From positions 28,158 through 41,772 of the forward strand of contig DHHU01000033.1 in NCBI GenBank assembly GCA_002403445.1: a stretch of 13,615 nucleotides of DNA, written 5' to 3'. Below are positions 1-6,005 of the stretch, piece by piece. The position numbers and the translations under genes were made by a program. Position 1 is the stretch's first letter; the number at the start of each line of letters is the position of its first letter. The notes under the pieces were generated by a model. It saw only the letters and a program-made list of their open reading frames with translations. It did no database searches and had not been told where the DNA came from. Source of the stretch: Salinisphaeraceae bacterium UBA4764 (GTDB taxonomy: Bacteria > Pseudomonadota > Gammaproteobacteria > Nevskiales > Salinisphaeraceae).

Positions 1-687
1 ATCGAGCGTTATGGCGCCGATACCGTACGCCTATTCACCATGTTCGCCGCACCTCCGGAACAGTCGCTGGAATGGTCGGACACCGGCGTGGAAGGCGCGC
101 ATCGGTTCCTTAAACGACTGTGGCGACTGGTGGCGGACCATATTTCACAAGGTTTGGTGTCGAGCGACCCAACGTCGCGCGACGATGGTGCAATCGCGCT
201 GCGCCGTCAGCTTCATGAGACTATTGCCAAGGTTAGCGACGATTTTAATCGGCGCTATACGTTCAACACCGCCATCGCTGCCATTATGGAGCTGAGTAAT
301 GAACTCGGCCGCATCGATTTGGCGTGTTCCCAGGCACTGCACGCTGTGCGTCAGGAAGCACTGGAGGCCATTGTCCGGCTTTTGGCACCGATCACTCCGC
401 ACATCTGTGACCGCCTCTGGCTTGAGCTCGGCCACGACACGTTGTTGCTCGACGAGGCCTGGCCCGCGGTCGATGAATCGGCTCGGATTCGTGAGACTAT
501 CGAGTTGGTGGTACAGGTCAACGGCAAAAGGCGCGCGGCCATCGAGGTGGCCGCCGATGCGTCGCGCGATACGGTCGCCGAGGCTGCACAAAATGCCGAT
601 AATGTGGCACGTTTTGTTGAGGGCCACGAGATCAAAAAAATCATCGTGGTTCCCGGCAAGTTGGTCAATCTGGTGGTTGGCGACTGA
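1..687 (+). CDS. leuS: Leucyl-tRNA synthetase, C-terminal part (5' end outside window)
   Basis: This is the last 228 codons of leucyl-tRNA synthetase, the cytoplasmic class I enzyme that charges tRNA-Leu. The frame is open from base 1 and begins at IERYGADTVRLF, the stretch that normally follows the KMSKS loop, so the Rossmann catalytic core and editing domain lie upstream. Seen here are FAAPPEQSLEWSDTGVEG, then the helical anticodon-binding domain (about codons 30-150), and a small C-terminal domain with VQVNGKRR and a VVPGKLVNLVV ending, as in bacterial LeuRS. The stop codon overlaps the lptE start in a TGATG junction, which suggests translational coupling. leuS-lptE is a usual gammaproteobacterial order. 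No truncation or frameshift is visible in the part shown. Confidence 0.97.
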   Translation: MERYGADTVRLFTMFAAPPEQSLEWSDTGVEGAHRFLKRLWRLVADHISQGLVSSDPTSRDDGAIALRRQLHETIAKVSDDFNRRYTFNTAIAAIMELSNELGRIDLACSQALHAVRQEALEAIVRLLAPITPHICDRLWLELGHDTLLLDEAWPAVDESARIRETIELVVQVNGKRRAAIEVAADASRDTVAEAAQNADNVARFVEGHEIKKIIVVPGKLVNLVVGD

Positions 688-1289
688 TGCCCTCGATACC
701 ACAAGCCACCGGTGGCGGCGGCTTGGTCGGCCTTGGCGCCCTGATGCTGCTCGTTGCACTCGGCGGCTGCGGTTTTCATTTGCGCGGACGCTCGCCTCTA
801 CCCAAAGGGGTTCAATCGATGCGAGTAACTTACAACAACAGTAATTACAGCGTCGGAGATCCGGTACTGGTGCAAACCGTGCGCCAACGATTGCGCGAAC
901 GCGGGATACTCGGAGGGGACAATGCTCAGGCCACACTGGCTATACAAAACGTGAGTGACAATCGCCAGGTCACTTCGGTGACGCCGCGTATCGCCAGTAT
1001 AGCGACTTATTCGGTCACGACATCGGTAACGTTTTCCTACAGTGTTGGGGGCGCAACAAAAATTGCGGGTCAAACTCTGTCGATATCGCGCGAATACACG
1101 CTCAACGAGACTCAGCGACTGGCGTCCAATAGCGAGCGTAATAATCTATACCACAGCATGCAAAAACAACTTGTCGAGGACATTTTCCTGCGTATCGCCC
1201 AGTACAACCACAATCTTGTTAAGTCGAGCAGCGGACGCGCCGCGTCAGCCAACAAGAACTCAAGCGGCACAACGGTGAACAATGACTGA
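687..1289 (+). CDS. lptE: LPS-assembly lipoprotein LptE
   Basis: LptE is the outer-membrane lipoprotein that plugs the LptD barrel and helps insert lipopolysaccharide into the outer leaflet. The 200-residue product has a hydrophobic signal segment (about residues 13-27, LVGLGALMLLVALGG) followed by Cys28 in an LGGC lipobox-like context. Directly after comes GFHLRG, the characteristic start of mature LptE. The rest is a soluble domain without further membrane segments, and the length is normal for the family. The start codon shares bases with the leuS stop (TGATG), so it is probably translated by coupling. The 3' end overlaps the next gene by 8 bases. The tail is Ser/Asn-rich and low in complexity. 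Identification rests on the lipobox-GFHLRG signature and the leuS neighbour. Confidence 0.93.
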   Translation: MPSIPQATGGGGLVGLGALMLLVALGGCGFHLRGRSPLPKGVQSMRVTYNNSNYSVGDPVLVQTVRQRLRERGILGGDNAQATLAIQNVSDNRQVTSVTPRIASIATYSVTTSVTFSYSVGGATKIAGQTLSISREYTLNETQRLASNSERNNLYHSMQKQLVEDIFLRIAQYNHNLVKSSSGRAASANKNSSGTTVNND

Positions 1290-1869
1290 CCGACAGCGCT
1301 TGTCGACTAGCCCAATCAATCCGGATCAGGCCGCGGAATTCCTGCGCGGACGGCGAAGCGTTGACCAGTTCGAACCCAATTCGCAAGATTATGCACGCCT
1401 CAGACAAGCCTTTGAGATCGCTCGCTGGGCGCCCAACCATCACCTGACGGAACCTTGGCGATTTTATATCATCGGTCCCGAGACCAAAGAAGCGATCGTG
1501 GATCTGAACGCCCGAATCGTAGCCCAAACTAAGGGCCATGAAGCTGCCGAATCAAAACGCCAGCGTTGGCAGGCGGTTCCGGGCTGGTTTGCTATCAACT
1601 GTCAGCGCGCGGCCGATGACATTACCGCCCAGGAAGATTACGCTGCCTGTGCCTGCGCCGCGCAAAATATTGCCTTGTATTTGCATAGCGCGGGTTTGGC
1701 CTGTAAGTGGACCAGTGGTGCAGTCACCCGCGACCCCGGCTATCTGCCGCTACTCGGCGCGGATCTAGCGACCGAGTACAGCGTGGGTTTGTTTTGGTTT
1801 GGTATTCCCAAACGCGCCCCCCGCAGTCAACGCAGCGAAAGTGGTCATCATGCCATCAACTGTCCTTGA
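1282..1869 (+). CDS. Nitroreductase-family FMN protein
   Basis: This 195-residue protein belongs to the FMN-dependent nitroreductase fold, whose members reduce nitro compounds, quinones or flavins with NAD(P)H in the cytoplasm, usually as homodimers. The N-terminal RGRRSVDQFEP carries the Arg-Arg-Ser phosphate-binding motif near residues 24-26. It is followed by the ARWAPNHHLTEPWRFYIIG block that contacts FMN and is strong in YdjA-like short nitroreductases. Later segments CACAAQNIALYLHSAGLACKW and LFWFGIPK fit the conserved helix and the C-terminal strand. The substrate cannot be told from sequence. The ATG overlaps the lptE end by 8 bases, so it is cotranscribed and perhaps coupled. In many relatives holA, the DNA polymerase III delta subunit gene, occupies this place; no holA is visible here. 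Confidence 0.88.
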   Translation: MTDRQRLSTSPINPDQAAEFLRGRRSVDQFEPNSQDYARLRQAFEIARWAPNHHLTEPWRFYIIGPETKEAIVDLNARIVAQTKGHEAAESKRQRWQAVPGWFAINCQRAADDITAQEDYAACACAAQNIALYLHSAGLACKWTSGAVTRDPGYLPLLGADLATEYSVGLFWFGIPKRAPRSQRSESGHHAINCP

Positions 1870-1883
1870 AACTGCCTGCGCAG

Positions 1884-1909
1884 AATGCGCCATGATGCGG
1901 GGGCGCATT
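1884..1909 (+). terminator. Hairpin after the nitroreductase gene, possible weak terminator
   Basis: AATGCGCC (1884-1891) and GGCGCATT (1902-1909) form an 8-bp stem with a 10-base loop, 15 bases after the stop codon. No T-run follows, so intrinsic termination would be inefficient at best. The right arm overlaps the -35 box of the rplM promoter by two bases, so readthrough and initiation could interfere. Confidence 0.3.
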
Positions 1910-1936
1910 GCAACCAAGGTCAGAACTCGTTAATAT
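1908..1936 (+). promoter_or_regulatory. Sigma70-type promoter of rplM-rpsI
   Basis: TTGCAA at 1908-1913 and TAATAT at 1931-1936 are separated by exactly 17 bases, a good housekeeping promoter. Initiation near 1943 would give a leader of about 62 bases before rplM. Within it CGTCAG (1951-1956) can pair with CTGGCG (1963-1968, one G-U pair), a small hairpin that could take part in ribosomal-protein feedback, though I cannot assign it to a known L13 leader family. A 7-base inverted pair AACTCGT (1924-1930) / ACGAGTT (1975-1981) brackets the -10 region; its left arm would be upstream of the transcript start, so it is not an RNA stem from this promoter. Confidence 0.6.
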
Positions 1937-2004
1937 ATTGCGCTTAACAGCGTCAGCAGAGTCTGGCGTTTTCTACGAGTTGCTAAACGCAAGTTGAACG
2001 GGTC

Positions 2005-2433
2005 ATGAGAACGTACTCAGCAAAGCAAAATGAAGTTCCGGCCGACTGGTACGTGGTCGATGCCGCAGGCAAAACTCTCGGCCGCATGGCCAGCGAAATT
2101 GCCTTTCGGCTGCGTGGCAAGCACAAGCCTGAATATACGCCGCACATGGATGTTGGAGACCACATCGTTGTCATCAATGCACGGCAGGTGCATACCACCG
2201 GTAAAAAACCACAACAAAAGATTTACTACACCCATACGGGTTATCCAGGCAACATGAAGTCGATCAACTTAGCCGATCGACTCGAGCGGCATCCGGAACG
2301 CGTCATCGAAGATGCGGTGGCCCGCATGCTGCCCAGAGGCCCGCTCGGACGTCGGATGGCGCGCAAGCTGCGCGTCTATGCTGGCGCCGACCATCCGCAT
2401 ATCGCGCAGCAGCCGCAAGCCCTCGATATTTAG
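2005..2433 (+). CDS. rplM: 50S ribosomal protein L13
   Basis: Ribosomal protein L13 is an early-assembling large-subunit protein that binds 23S rRNA. The product has 142 residues, the usual bacterial length. It shows WYVVDAAGKTLGRMAS near the N-terminus, then AFRLRGKHKPEYTPHMD, the HTGYPGNMKS block and MLPRGPLGRRMARKLRVYAG towards the C-terminus, all family hallmarks. The ATG is preceded only by a weak purine stretch (GAACGGG), but the start is fixed by the conserved MRTYSAK N-terminus. It lies 68 bases after a good promoter and 22 bases before rpsI, the standard bacterial L13-S9 pair. No anomalies are seen. Confidence 0.98.
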   Translation: MRTYSAKQNEVPADWYVVDAAGKTLGRMASEIAFRLRGKHKPEYTPHMDVGDHIVVINARQVHTTGKKPQQKIYYTHTGYPGNMKSINLADRLERHPERVIEDAVARMLPRGPLGRRMARKLRVYAGADHPHIAQQPQALDI

Positions 2434-2455
2434 CAGGCAGAGAAAAGATCTAGTC

Positions 2456-2848
2456 ATGGCTACAGAACAGTTCTACGGCACCGGACGCCGCAAATCCGCA
2501 ACAGCGCGCGTATTTCTCAAGCCTGGCTCGGGCGATATTAGTGTCAATGGCAAGACACTGGAGCAATATTTCGGCCGACCGACATCGCGCATGATCGTGC
2601 GTCAGCCGCTTGATACCACGGATTCCATGTCGCGTTTCGATATCAAGATCACCGTCGAAGGCGGTGGCCCGAACGGCCAAGCTGGCGCGATTCGCCATGG
2701 CCTGTCGCGCGCATTGACCCGCTATGATGAAGCTATGCGTGGCCCGCTGCGAGCCGTTGGTTACCTTACGCGCGACGCCCGCAAGCCCGAACGCAAGAAA
2801 GTCGGTCTGCGTAAGGCACGCAAGTCACCGCAGTACTCCAAGCGCTAA
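2456..2848 (+). CDS. rpsI: 30S ribosomal protein S9
   Basis: Ribosomal protein S9 binds the head of the 30S subunit; its basic C-terminal tail reaches the decoding centre and contacts P-site tRNA. The product has 130 residues, the same as in E. coli. YGTGRRKSATARVFLKPG opens the protein, GGGPNGQAGAIRHGLSRAL lies in the middle, and the end is SPQYSKR, the invariant C-terminal Lys-Arg. A longer in-frame reading from 2312 exists, but the conserved N-terminus and the purine-rich AGAGAAAAGATC just upstream fix the start at 2456. The gene follows rplM by 22 bases. tRNA-Gln lies only 29 bases after its stop without a clear promoter in between, so the tRNA is probably cut from the same transcript. 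Confidence 0.98.
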   Translation: MATEQFYGTGRRKSATARVFLKPGSGDISVNGKTLEQYFGRPTSRMIVRQPLDTTDSMSRFDIKITVEGGGPNGQAGAIRHGLSRALTRYDEAMRGPLRAVGYLTRDARKPERKKVGLRKARKSPQYSKR

Positions 2849-2877
2849 GCTGGAAACGTTTAGCGCCCCCGTGTTAC

Positions 2878-2951
2878 TGGGGGATCGTCTAACGGTAGGA
2901 CTACGGACTCTGACTCCGTCAGTGGGGGTTCGAATCCCTCTCCCCCAGCCA
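2878..2951 (+). tRNA. tRNA-Gln (anticodon CUG)
   Basis: This 74-base tRNA folds completely. The acceptor stem is TGGGGGA (2878-2884) with TCCCCCA (2941-2947), with the U1-A72 pair typical of bacterial tRNA-Gln. It has a D arm, an anticodon stem ACGGA/TCCGT with loop CTCTGAC giving anticodon CUG (reads CAG), and a T arm containing GTTCGAATC. The discriminator is G, and CCA is encoded at 2949-2951. It sits 29 bases after rpsI. Its acceptor 3' strand is also the left arm of an extended inverted repeat, listed separately. Confidence 0.96.
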
Positions 2952-2988
2952 AAAATAGCCCGCTCACGCGGGTTTTTTTGGCTGGGGG
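2942..2988. repeat. 14-bp inverted repeat around the terminator, overlapping the tRNA-Gln 3' end
   Basis: CCCCCAGCCAAAAA (2942-2955) and TTTTTGGCTGGGGG (2975-2988) are exact reverse complements and enclose the terminator hairpin. The left arm is the tRNA acceptor 3' strand with CCA. The whole 47 bases can form one long hairpin with a small internal loop. Confidence 0.85.
2959..2979 (+). terminator. Intrinsic terminator after tRNA-Gln
   Basis: CCCGC (2959-2963), loop TCAC and GCGGG (2968-2972) form a short GC-only stem, followed at once by seven T (2973-2979). It would end the rplM-rpsI-tRNA-Gln transcript eight bases after the encoded CCA. The preceding A-run makes it look usable on the other strand as well. 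Confidence 0.8.
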
Positions 2989-3025
2989 CGAGGAGTTCAT
3001 GAGAATCTTGGTTCGACGAGTGAAC

Positions 3026-3068
3026 AAAAAATCACGAGCCCAGTTCGGCTTCAGCCGAACTGGGCTCG
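3026..3068 (-). terminator. Strong hairpin terminator reading on the minus strand
   Basis: CGAGCCCAGTTCGGCT (3035-3050) is the exact reverse complement of 3053-3068, giving a 16-base inverted repeat with a minimal loop. On the minus strand the stem is followed three bases later by six T (bases 3031-3026). On the plus strand no T-run follows, so it works mainly for minus-strand transcripts. No securely identified minus-strand gene lies upstream of it; the only candidate is the small broken frame described next. Confidence 0.7.
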
Positions 3069-3249
3069 AATTGATGCGCGGTGCTTGAATCAACATCGCG
3101 AATAATCCGGAAGTAAGACTGACCGTAACCTTCAACGCTTGGCCCGCCAAAACGCAAGCCCATAAAAGCGGGTTTATCCTTTAATGGACGGTTTTGGCTA
3201 AATAAAAAAGTGACGATTCAAGAAACCAGTACGTGCGATCGCCACTCAT
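3032..3249 (-). pseudogene. Possible decayed small minus-strand gene, one frameshift (unrecognised)
   Basis: I do not recognise a family. On the minus strand an ATG at 3249 starts MSGDRTYWFLESSLFYLAK and then runs to a stop at 3181 (22 codons). Adding one A in the AAAA run just before that stop would join it to a second open frame reading KNRPLKDKPAF and continuing through MGLRFGGPSVEGYGQSYF to a TGA at 3032-3034. The joined product would be about 72 residues. The second frame alone has an ATG at 3163 (43 codons). The final codons form the strong hairpin, and the T-run begins directly after the TGA, the geometry of a gene with its own terminator. Against it: the length is short, part of the coding stretch is constrained by the hairpin, and no homologue comes to mind. 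It may also be chance. Confidence 0.3.
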
Positions 3250-3457
3250 CCTAAAACTTGGTTGCCTAAATAAAATAGTTTCTAGATATAAAATGTTATT
3301 GGTGGCTGGTATTCGCTGTCACAGTCGAAATCCCGGACAATGTAGTTTATGTTTTATCTCATTTTGCGCGAAGGGCACGGATGTACCACTCGGGCCAGAA
3401 ACCCTCGCGTAATTCCACGCGCACGAATGGCCATGGTTAGGCGCTCAGTGTGGCAAT
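3164..3457 (+). promoter_or_regulatory. AT-rich leader region upstream of the FAD oxidoreductase gene
   Basis: This stretch is clearly richer in A+T than its surroundings. TTGCCT (3262-3267) and TATAAA (3287-3292) are spaced 19 bases apart, a possible but loosely spaced promoter for the plus-strand gene about 220 bases downstream. A 14-base direct repeat with one mismatch, CTAAATAAAA(A/T)AGT, occurs at 3198-3211 and 3266-3279. Its right half overlaps the possible minus-strand gene relic. Confidence 0.3.
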
Positions 3458-3482
3458 ATGCCATCTGCGTCTGAGATGGCAT
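3458..3482. repeat. 9-bp inverted repeat in the FAD oxidoreductase leader
   Basis: ATGCCATCT (3458-3466) and AGATGGCAT (3474-3482) are exact reverse complements with a 7-base loop. They lie 30 bases before the preferred start at 3512, and the two upstream in-frame ATGs (3458, 3476) are inside the arms. This could be an operator or an mRNA hairpin that masks the upstream starts. Confidence 0.6.
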
Positions 3483-3511
3483 CTGATAACAATCCGAGAG
3501 TGAAGCGAAAC

Positions 3512-4762
3512 ATGTCTGGGCCACAGGATATTGCCGTGCTCGGCGCCGGGATGATTGGCGTGTGTGTAGCCAATCATCTTCAAAAAGCCGGTCACAACGT
3601 GGTCTTGATCGATCGCAAGGCCCCCGGGCGAGAAACCTCCTACGGAAACGCCGGATTGATTCAACGCGAGGCGGTTGAACCGCACCCTTTCCCGCGCGAT
3701 ATCGGCAAAATCTGGCGCGTGTTGCCCAACCGTAGTGTCGATATCCGCTACCGAGCCTCGGCCATGTTCCAGAATGCCGGCGCACTCATCCAGTATTGGC
3801 ACCACTCCAGTCCGCGAGAGTTTGCAAGGATCGTGCCCGAGTATGCGTCCCTGATCGCCCATTGCACCGCCGAGCACGACGCTATGATCAGCGCCGCAGG
3901 CGCCGAATCCTTGTTGCGTCGGGATGGATGGCTTCAATTATTTCGCGAGCCGCATAACTTGGAGAGTGAATCCGCCAAGGCCGAAGAACATCGTCAGCGT
4001 TTCGGCGTGACGTTCGAAACACTTGATAGTCGGGCACTGGCAGCCACCGAACCGGCAATCGCTAAAAGACTGGCGGGGGCCATCCACTGGACCAACGCGT
4101 GGTCGGTCGTCGATCCCGGGGCCCTGGTGCAAGCTTATGCAGATGATTTTATGGCTGCTGGCGGCAGCCTCGAAACAGCCGAGGTCACCCACATCAGTCA
4201 CAATGCATCGGTATGGCAGCTACACGCCGAAAGCCGGACGATCGAAGCCGAGAGTCTGGTTTTAGCCACCGGTCCTTGGTCGAAACAGTGGCTAGAACAT
4301 CTCGATTACGCCCTGCCGTTCTTCGTCATGCGGGGGTATCACATGCATTACGCCTACCCCAAGAGTGGCCCGACGCTCGGCCACGGCATCATGGACTTCG
4401 AAAACGGCTATCTTTTGACACCCAAGCGTGCCGGCATCCGACTGACGACAGGCGCCGAGTTGAGTGCTCGCGGTGCACCACCAGATTATGGACAACTCGA
4501 CGCCGCGGAGGATTTGGCACGCTCGCTTGTCGCAATGGGCGAGCGAGGCGACGCTATGCCGTGGCTTGGCGCTCGCCCCTGCCTGCCCGATATGAAGCCG
4601 GTGATCGGACCGGCGCCTGCACATCGAAAACTCTGGTTTGCTTTTGGTCACGGGCATCAGGGGTTTACCCTGGGGCCAGTAACTGGCCGCATGATTCGCG
4701 AGATGATTGAGGGTATTGAGCCGTTTATCGATCCGATGCCCTTTCGGGCCGAACGCTTTTGA
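3512..4762 (+). CDS. DadA-like FAD-dependent amino-acid oxidoreductase
   Basis: This is a DAO-superfamily flavoprotein of about 416 residues, close in length and plan to D-amino-acid dehydrogenase DadA (432 in E. coli). Such enzymes deaminate D-amino acids, or related amines, to 2-oxo acids and pass electrons to the respiratory chain or to oxygen. The N-terminal Rossmann motif is IAVLGAGMIG (residues 7-16), followed by the acidic strand end VVLID (Asp34) and ETSYGNAGLI, the flavin-contacting block typical of DadA-type proteins. Near the C-terminus DMKPVIGPAP and FGHGHQGFTLGPVTG form the second FAD site. Exact substrate is not readable. Alternative ATGs at 3458 and 3476 exist; 3512 is preferred because it has an upstream purine stretch (GAGAGTGAAG), places the Rossmann motif at the usual distance, and leaves the inverted repeat in the leader. 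The gene stands alone. Confidence 0.85.
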   Translation: MSGPQDIAVLGAGMIGVCVANHLQKAGHNVVLIDRKAPGRETSYGNAGLIQREAVEPHPFPRDIGKIWRVLPNRSVDIRYRASAMFQNAGALIQYWHHSSPREFARIVPEYASLIAHCTAEHDAMISAAGAESLLRRDGWLQLFREPHNLESESAKAEEHRQRFGVTFETLDSRALAATEPAIAKRLAGAIHWTNAWSVVDPGALVQAYADDFMAAGGSLETAEVTHISHNASVWQLHAESRTIEAESLVLATGPWSKQWLEHLDYALPFFVMRGYHMHYAYPKSGPTLGHGIMDFENGYLLTPKRAGIRLTTGAELSARGAPPDYGQLDAAEDLARSLVAMGERGDAMPWLGARPCLPDMKPVIGPAPAHRKLWFAFGHGHQGFTLGPVTGRMIREMIEGIEPFIDPMPFRAERF

Positions 4763-5141
4763 GCTGTTTGGCCCACCCCAGCAAATTGATAGATCCGCGT
4801 AGTCAGATCAAGATTCCGGGCAGCTAAAAAACCAGCTCGATATCTGGGCTCAAGTTTCCTATTTGGGCGAAACCATCGGTGAAGCCAAGATCGACAAAGT
4901 GTAGCTGGCCAAGCTGAATCAAGGGAGGATGCGTGGTTTAGCCGCTATAGATGGTGTTTAATACGCAACCGCTTACAAACCGTATCTCTTCGCGTCCCCG
5001 GGTATTTGAACCCTCATATTCCGATGCATTTCGCGCCGTGCCGAATACAAGTCAACCGTACCCCATCGTCTGGCGTGGCATAAAGAACAAAGCGCACAGC
5101 TCATCGGCGCATTGATTCAAACCATGGGGGGTTGCCTGAGA
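4763..5141. other. Gene-poor gap with a coding-like relic
   Basis: No intact gene is supported. On the plus strand, frame 4803-4904 reads like real protein (QLDIWAQVSYLGETIGEAK is the clearest part). After one TAG the same frame continues as LAKLNQGRMRGLAAIDGV to a TAA at 4959-4961. It has no convincing start and I recognise no family, so it may be a gene fragment. The rest shows no clear promoter, terminator or RNA gene. No T-tailed hairpin for the flanking convergent genes was seen. Confidence 0.4.
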
Positions 5142-6005
5142 TCATTGACGGGAATGCGGACAGCCCGGTGTCATCGGACTGAACGACGGCGCCTGCCAGA
5201 TCGGTGTCAAATAGCTGGGCAGCGGCGCCACGCGTCCCAGCGCGAGCCAGTGTTGCTCGGGGCTGTGGAAGTCCGAACCGAGCGAGCCGTAGAGGCCGTA
5301 TGCGGCGGCTACGCGGCCCATGCGGCTGATGTCGTCGGTCGTGGTAGTGCCGGTGCAGATTTCCATGGCATCGCCACCGGCTTCCACGAAGGCGGCCACC
5401 ATCTTACGCCGCCAATTGGCGGAAAAGTGATAACCCAGCGGATGAGCTAGAACTGCCAATCCACCGGCAGCGTGTATCCAGTCAATCGCCTGCTCGAGAC
5501 CAGCCCAGTTGACACGCACAAATCCGTTTCGCCCGGGTTTCAAATAGTGTTTGAACGCGTGTTGCATGTCGCGGCAGACCCCGGCTTCGATCAGGACACG
5601 GGCGAAATGCACGCGACCAATTTGGCCGTCGCCAGCCAGTGCTTGGGCACGTTCGTGCGCGTTTTCGACGCCGAGTTTTGCCAGTTTGGCGCCGATGGAC
5701 TCGGCTCGCTTTGCCCGAATCGCTTGTAAATCAGCCAGTCCCTGAACGAGGGTGTCGTTCATTCGATCGAATGCCAGACCCACGATATGCAACGTGCAAT
5801 TGCCCCAGGTCACGGAAATCTCGACGCCGGCGACTAACTCGATTCCTGCATGCTGAGCTGACTCAGAAGCCTCGACTAAGCCGTCGATGGTGTCGTGATC
5901 GGTCAGTGCTAGCGTTATCACGCCTTGTTCGGCGGCTTGCGCGACCAGGTCAGCAGGCAACAGATAACCATCCGAACGCGCTGAATGACTGTGCAGATCA
6001 TGCAT
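5142..6005 (-). CDS. rnm: PHP-domain 5'-3' exoribonuclease (RNase AM, YciV/TrpH-like)
   Basis: This 287-residue protein has the polymerase-and-histidinol-phosphatase (PHP) metal-dependent fold of E. coli YciV, now called Rnm. That enzyme removes short 5' extensions, for example in 5S/23S/16S rRNA maturation, and degrades short oligonucleotides. The four metal-binding PHP motifs are visible in order: DLHSHSARSDG at the extreme N-terminus, ALTDHDTIDG (about residues 33-42), AGVEIS (about 59-64) and, near the C-terminus, VLAHPLGYH and GSDFHSP. The length matches the family. The start is fixed by motif I directly after Met1. No obvious ribosome-binding site is seen. The gene stands alone between two gene-poor stretches, and its usual neighbours (yciO, trp genes) are absent. 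The family assignment is firm, while the exact RNA substrate is inferred from E. coli. Confidence 0.9.
   Translation of the reverse strand: MHDLHSHSARSDGYLLPADLVAQAAEQGVITLALTDHDTIDGLVEASESAQHAGIELVAGVEISVTWGNCTLHIVGLAFDRMNDTLVQGLADLQAIRAKRAESIGAKLAKLGVENAHERAQALAGDGQIGRVHFARVLIEAGVCRDMQHAFKHYLKPGRNGFVRVNWAGLEQAIDWIHAAGGLAVLAHPLGYHFSANWRRKMVAAFVEAGGDAMEICTGTTTTDDISRMGRVAAAYGLYGSLGSDFHSPEQHWLALGRVAPLPSYLTPIWQAPSFSPMTPGCPHSRQ

Noticed and set aside
145..936. 263-codon minus-strand open frame across leuS and lptE
   Set aside because: It lies antisense to two firmly identified genes, has no family motifs and is a by-product of GC-rich codon bias.
1924..1981. AACTCGT/ACGAGTT pair as the outer stem of an L13 mRNA leader
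   Set aside because: The left arm lies between the -35 and -10 boxes of the promoter, so it would not be transcribed from that promoter.
4213..4710. 165-codon plus-strand frame inside the DadA-like gene
   Set aside because: It is out of frame with a convincing flavoprotein and is made of Arg/His/Ser-rich sequence typical of a shadow frame.
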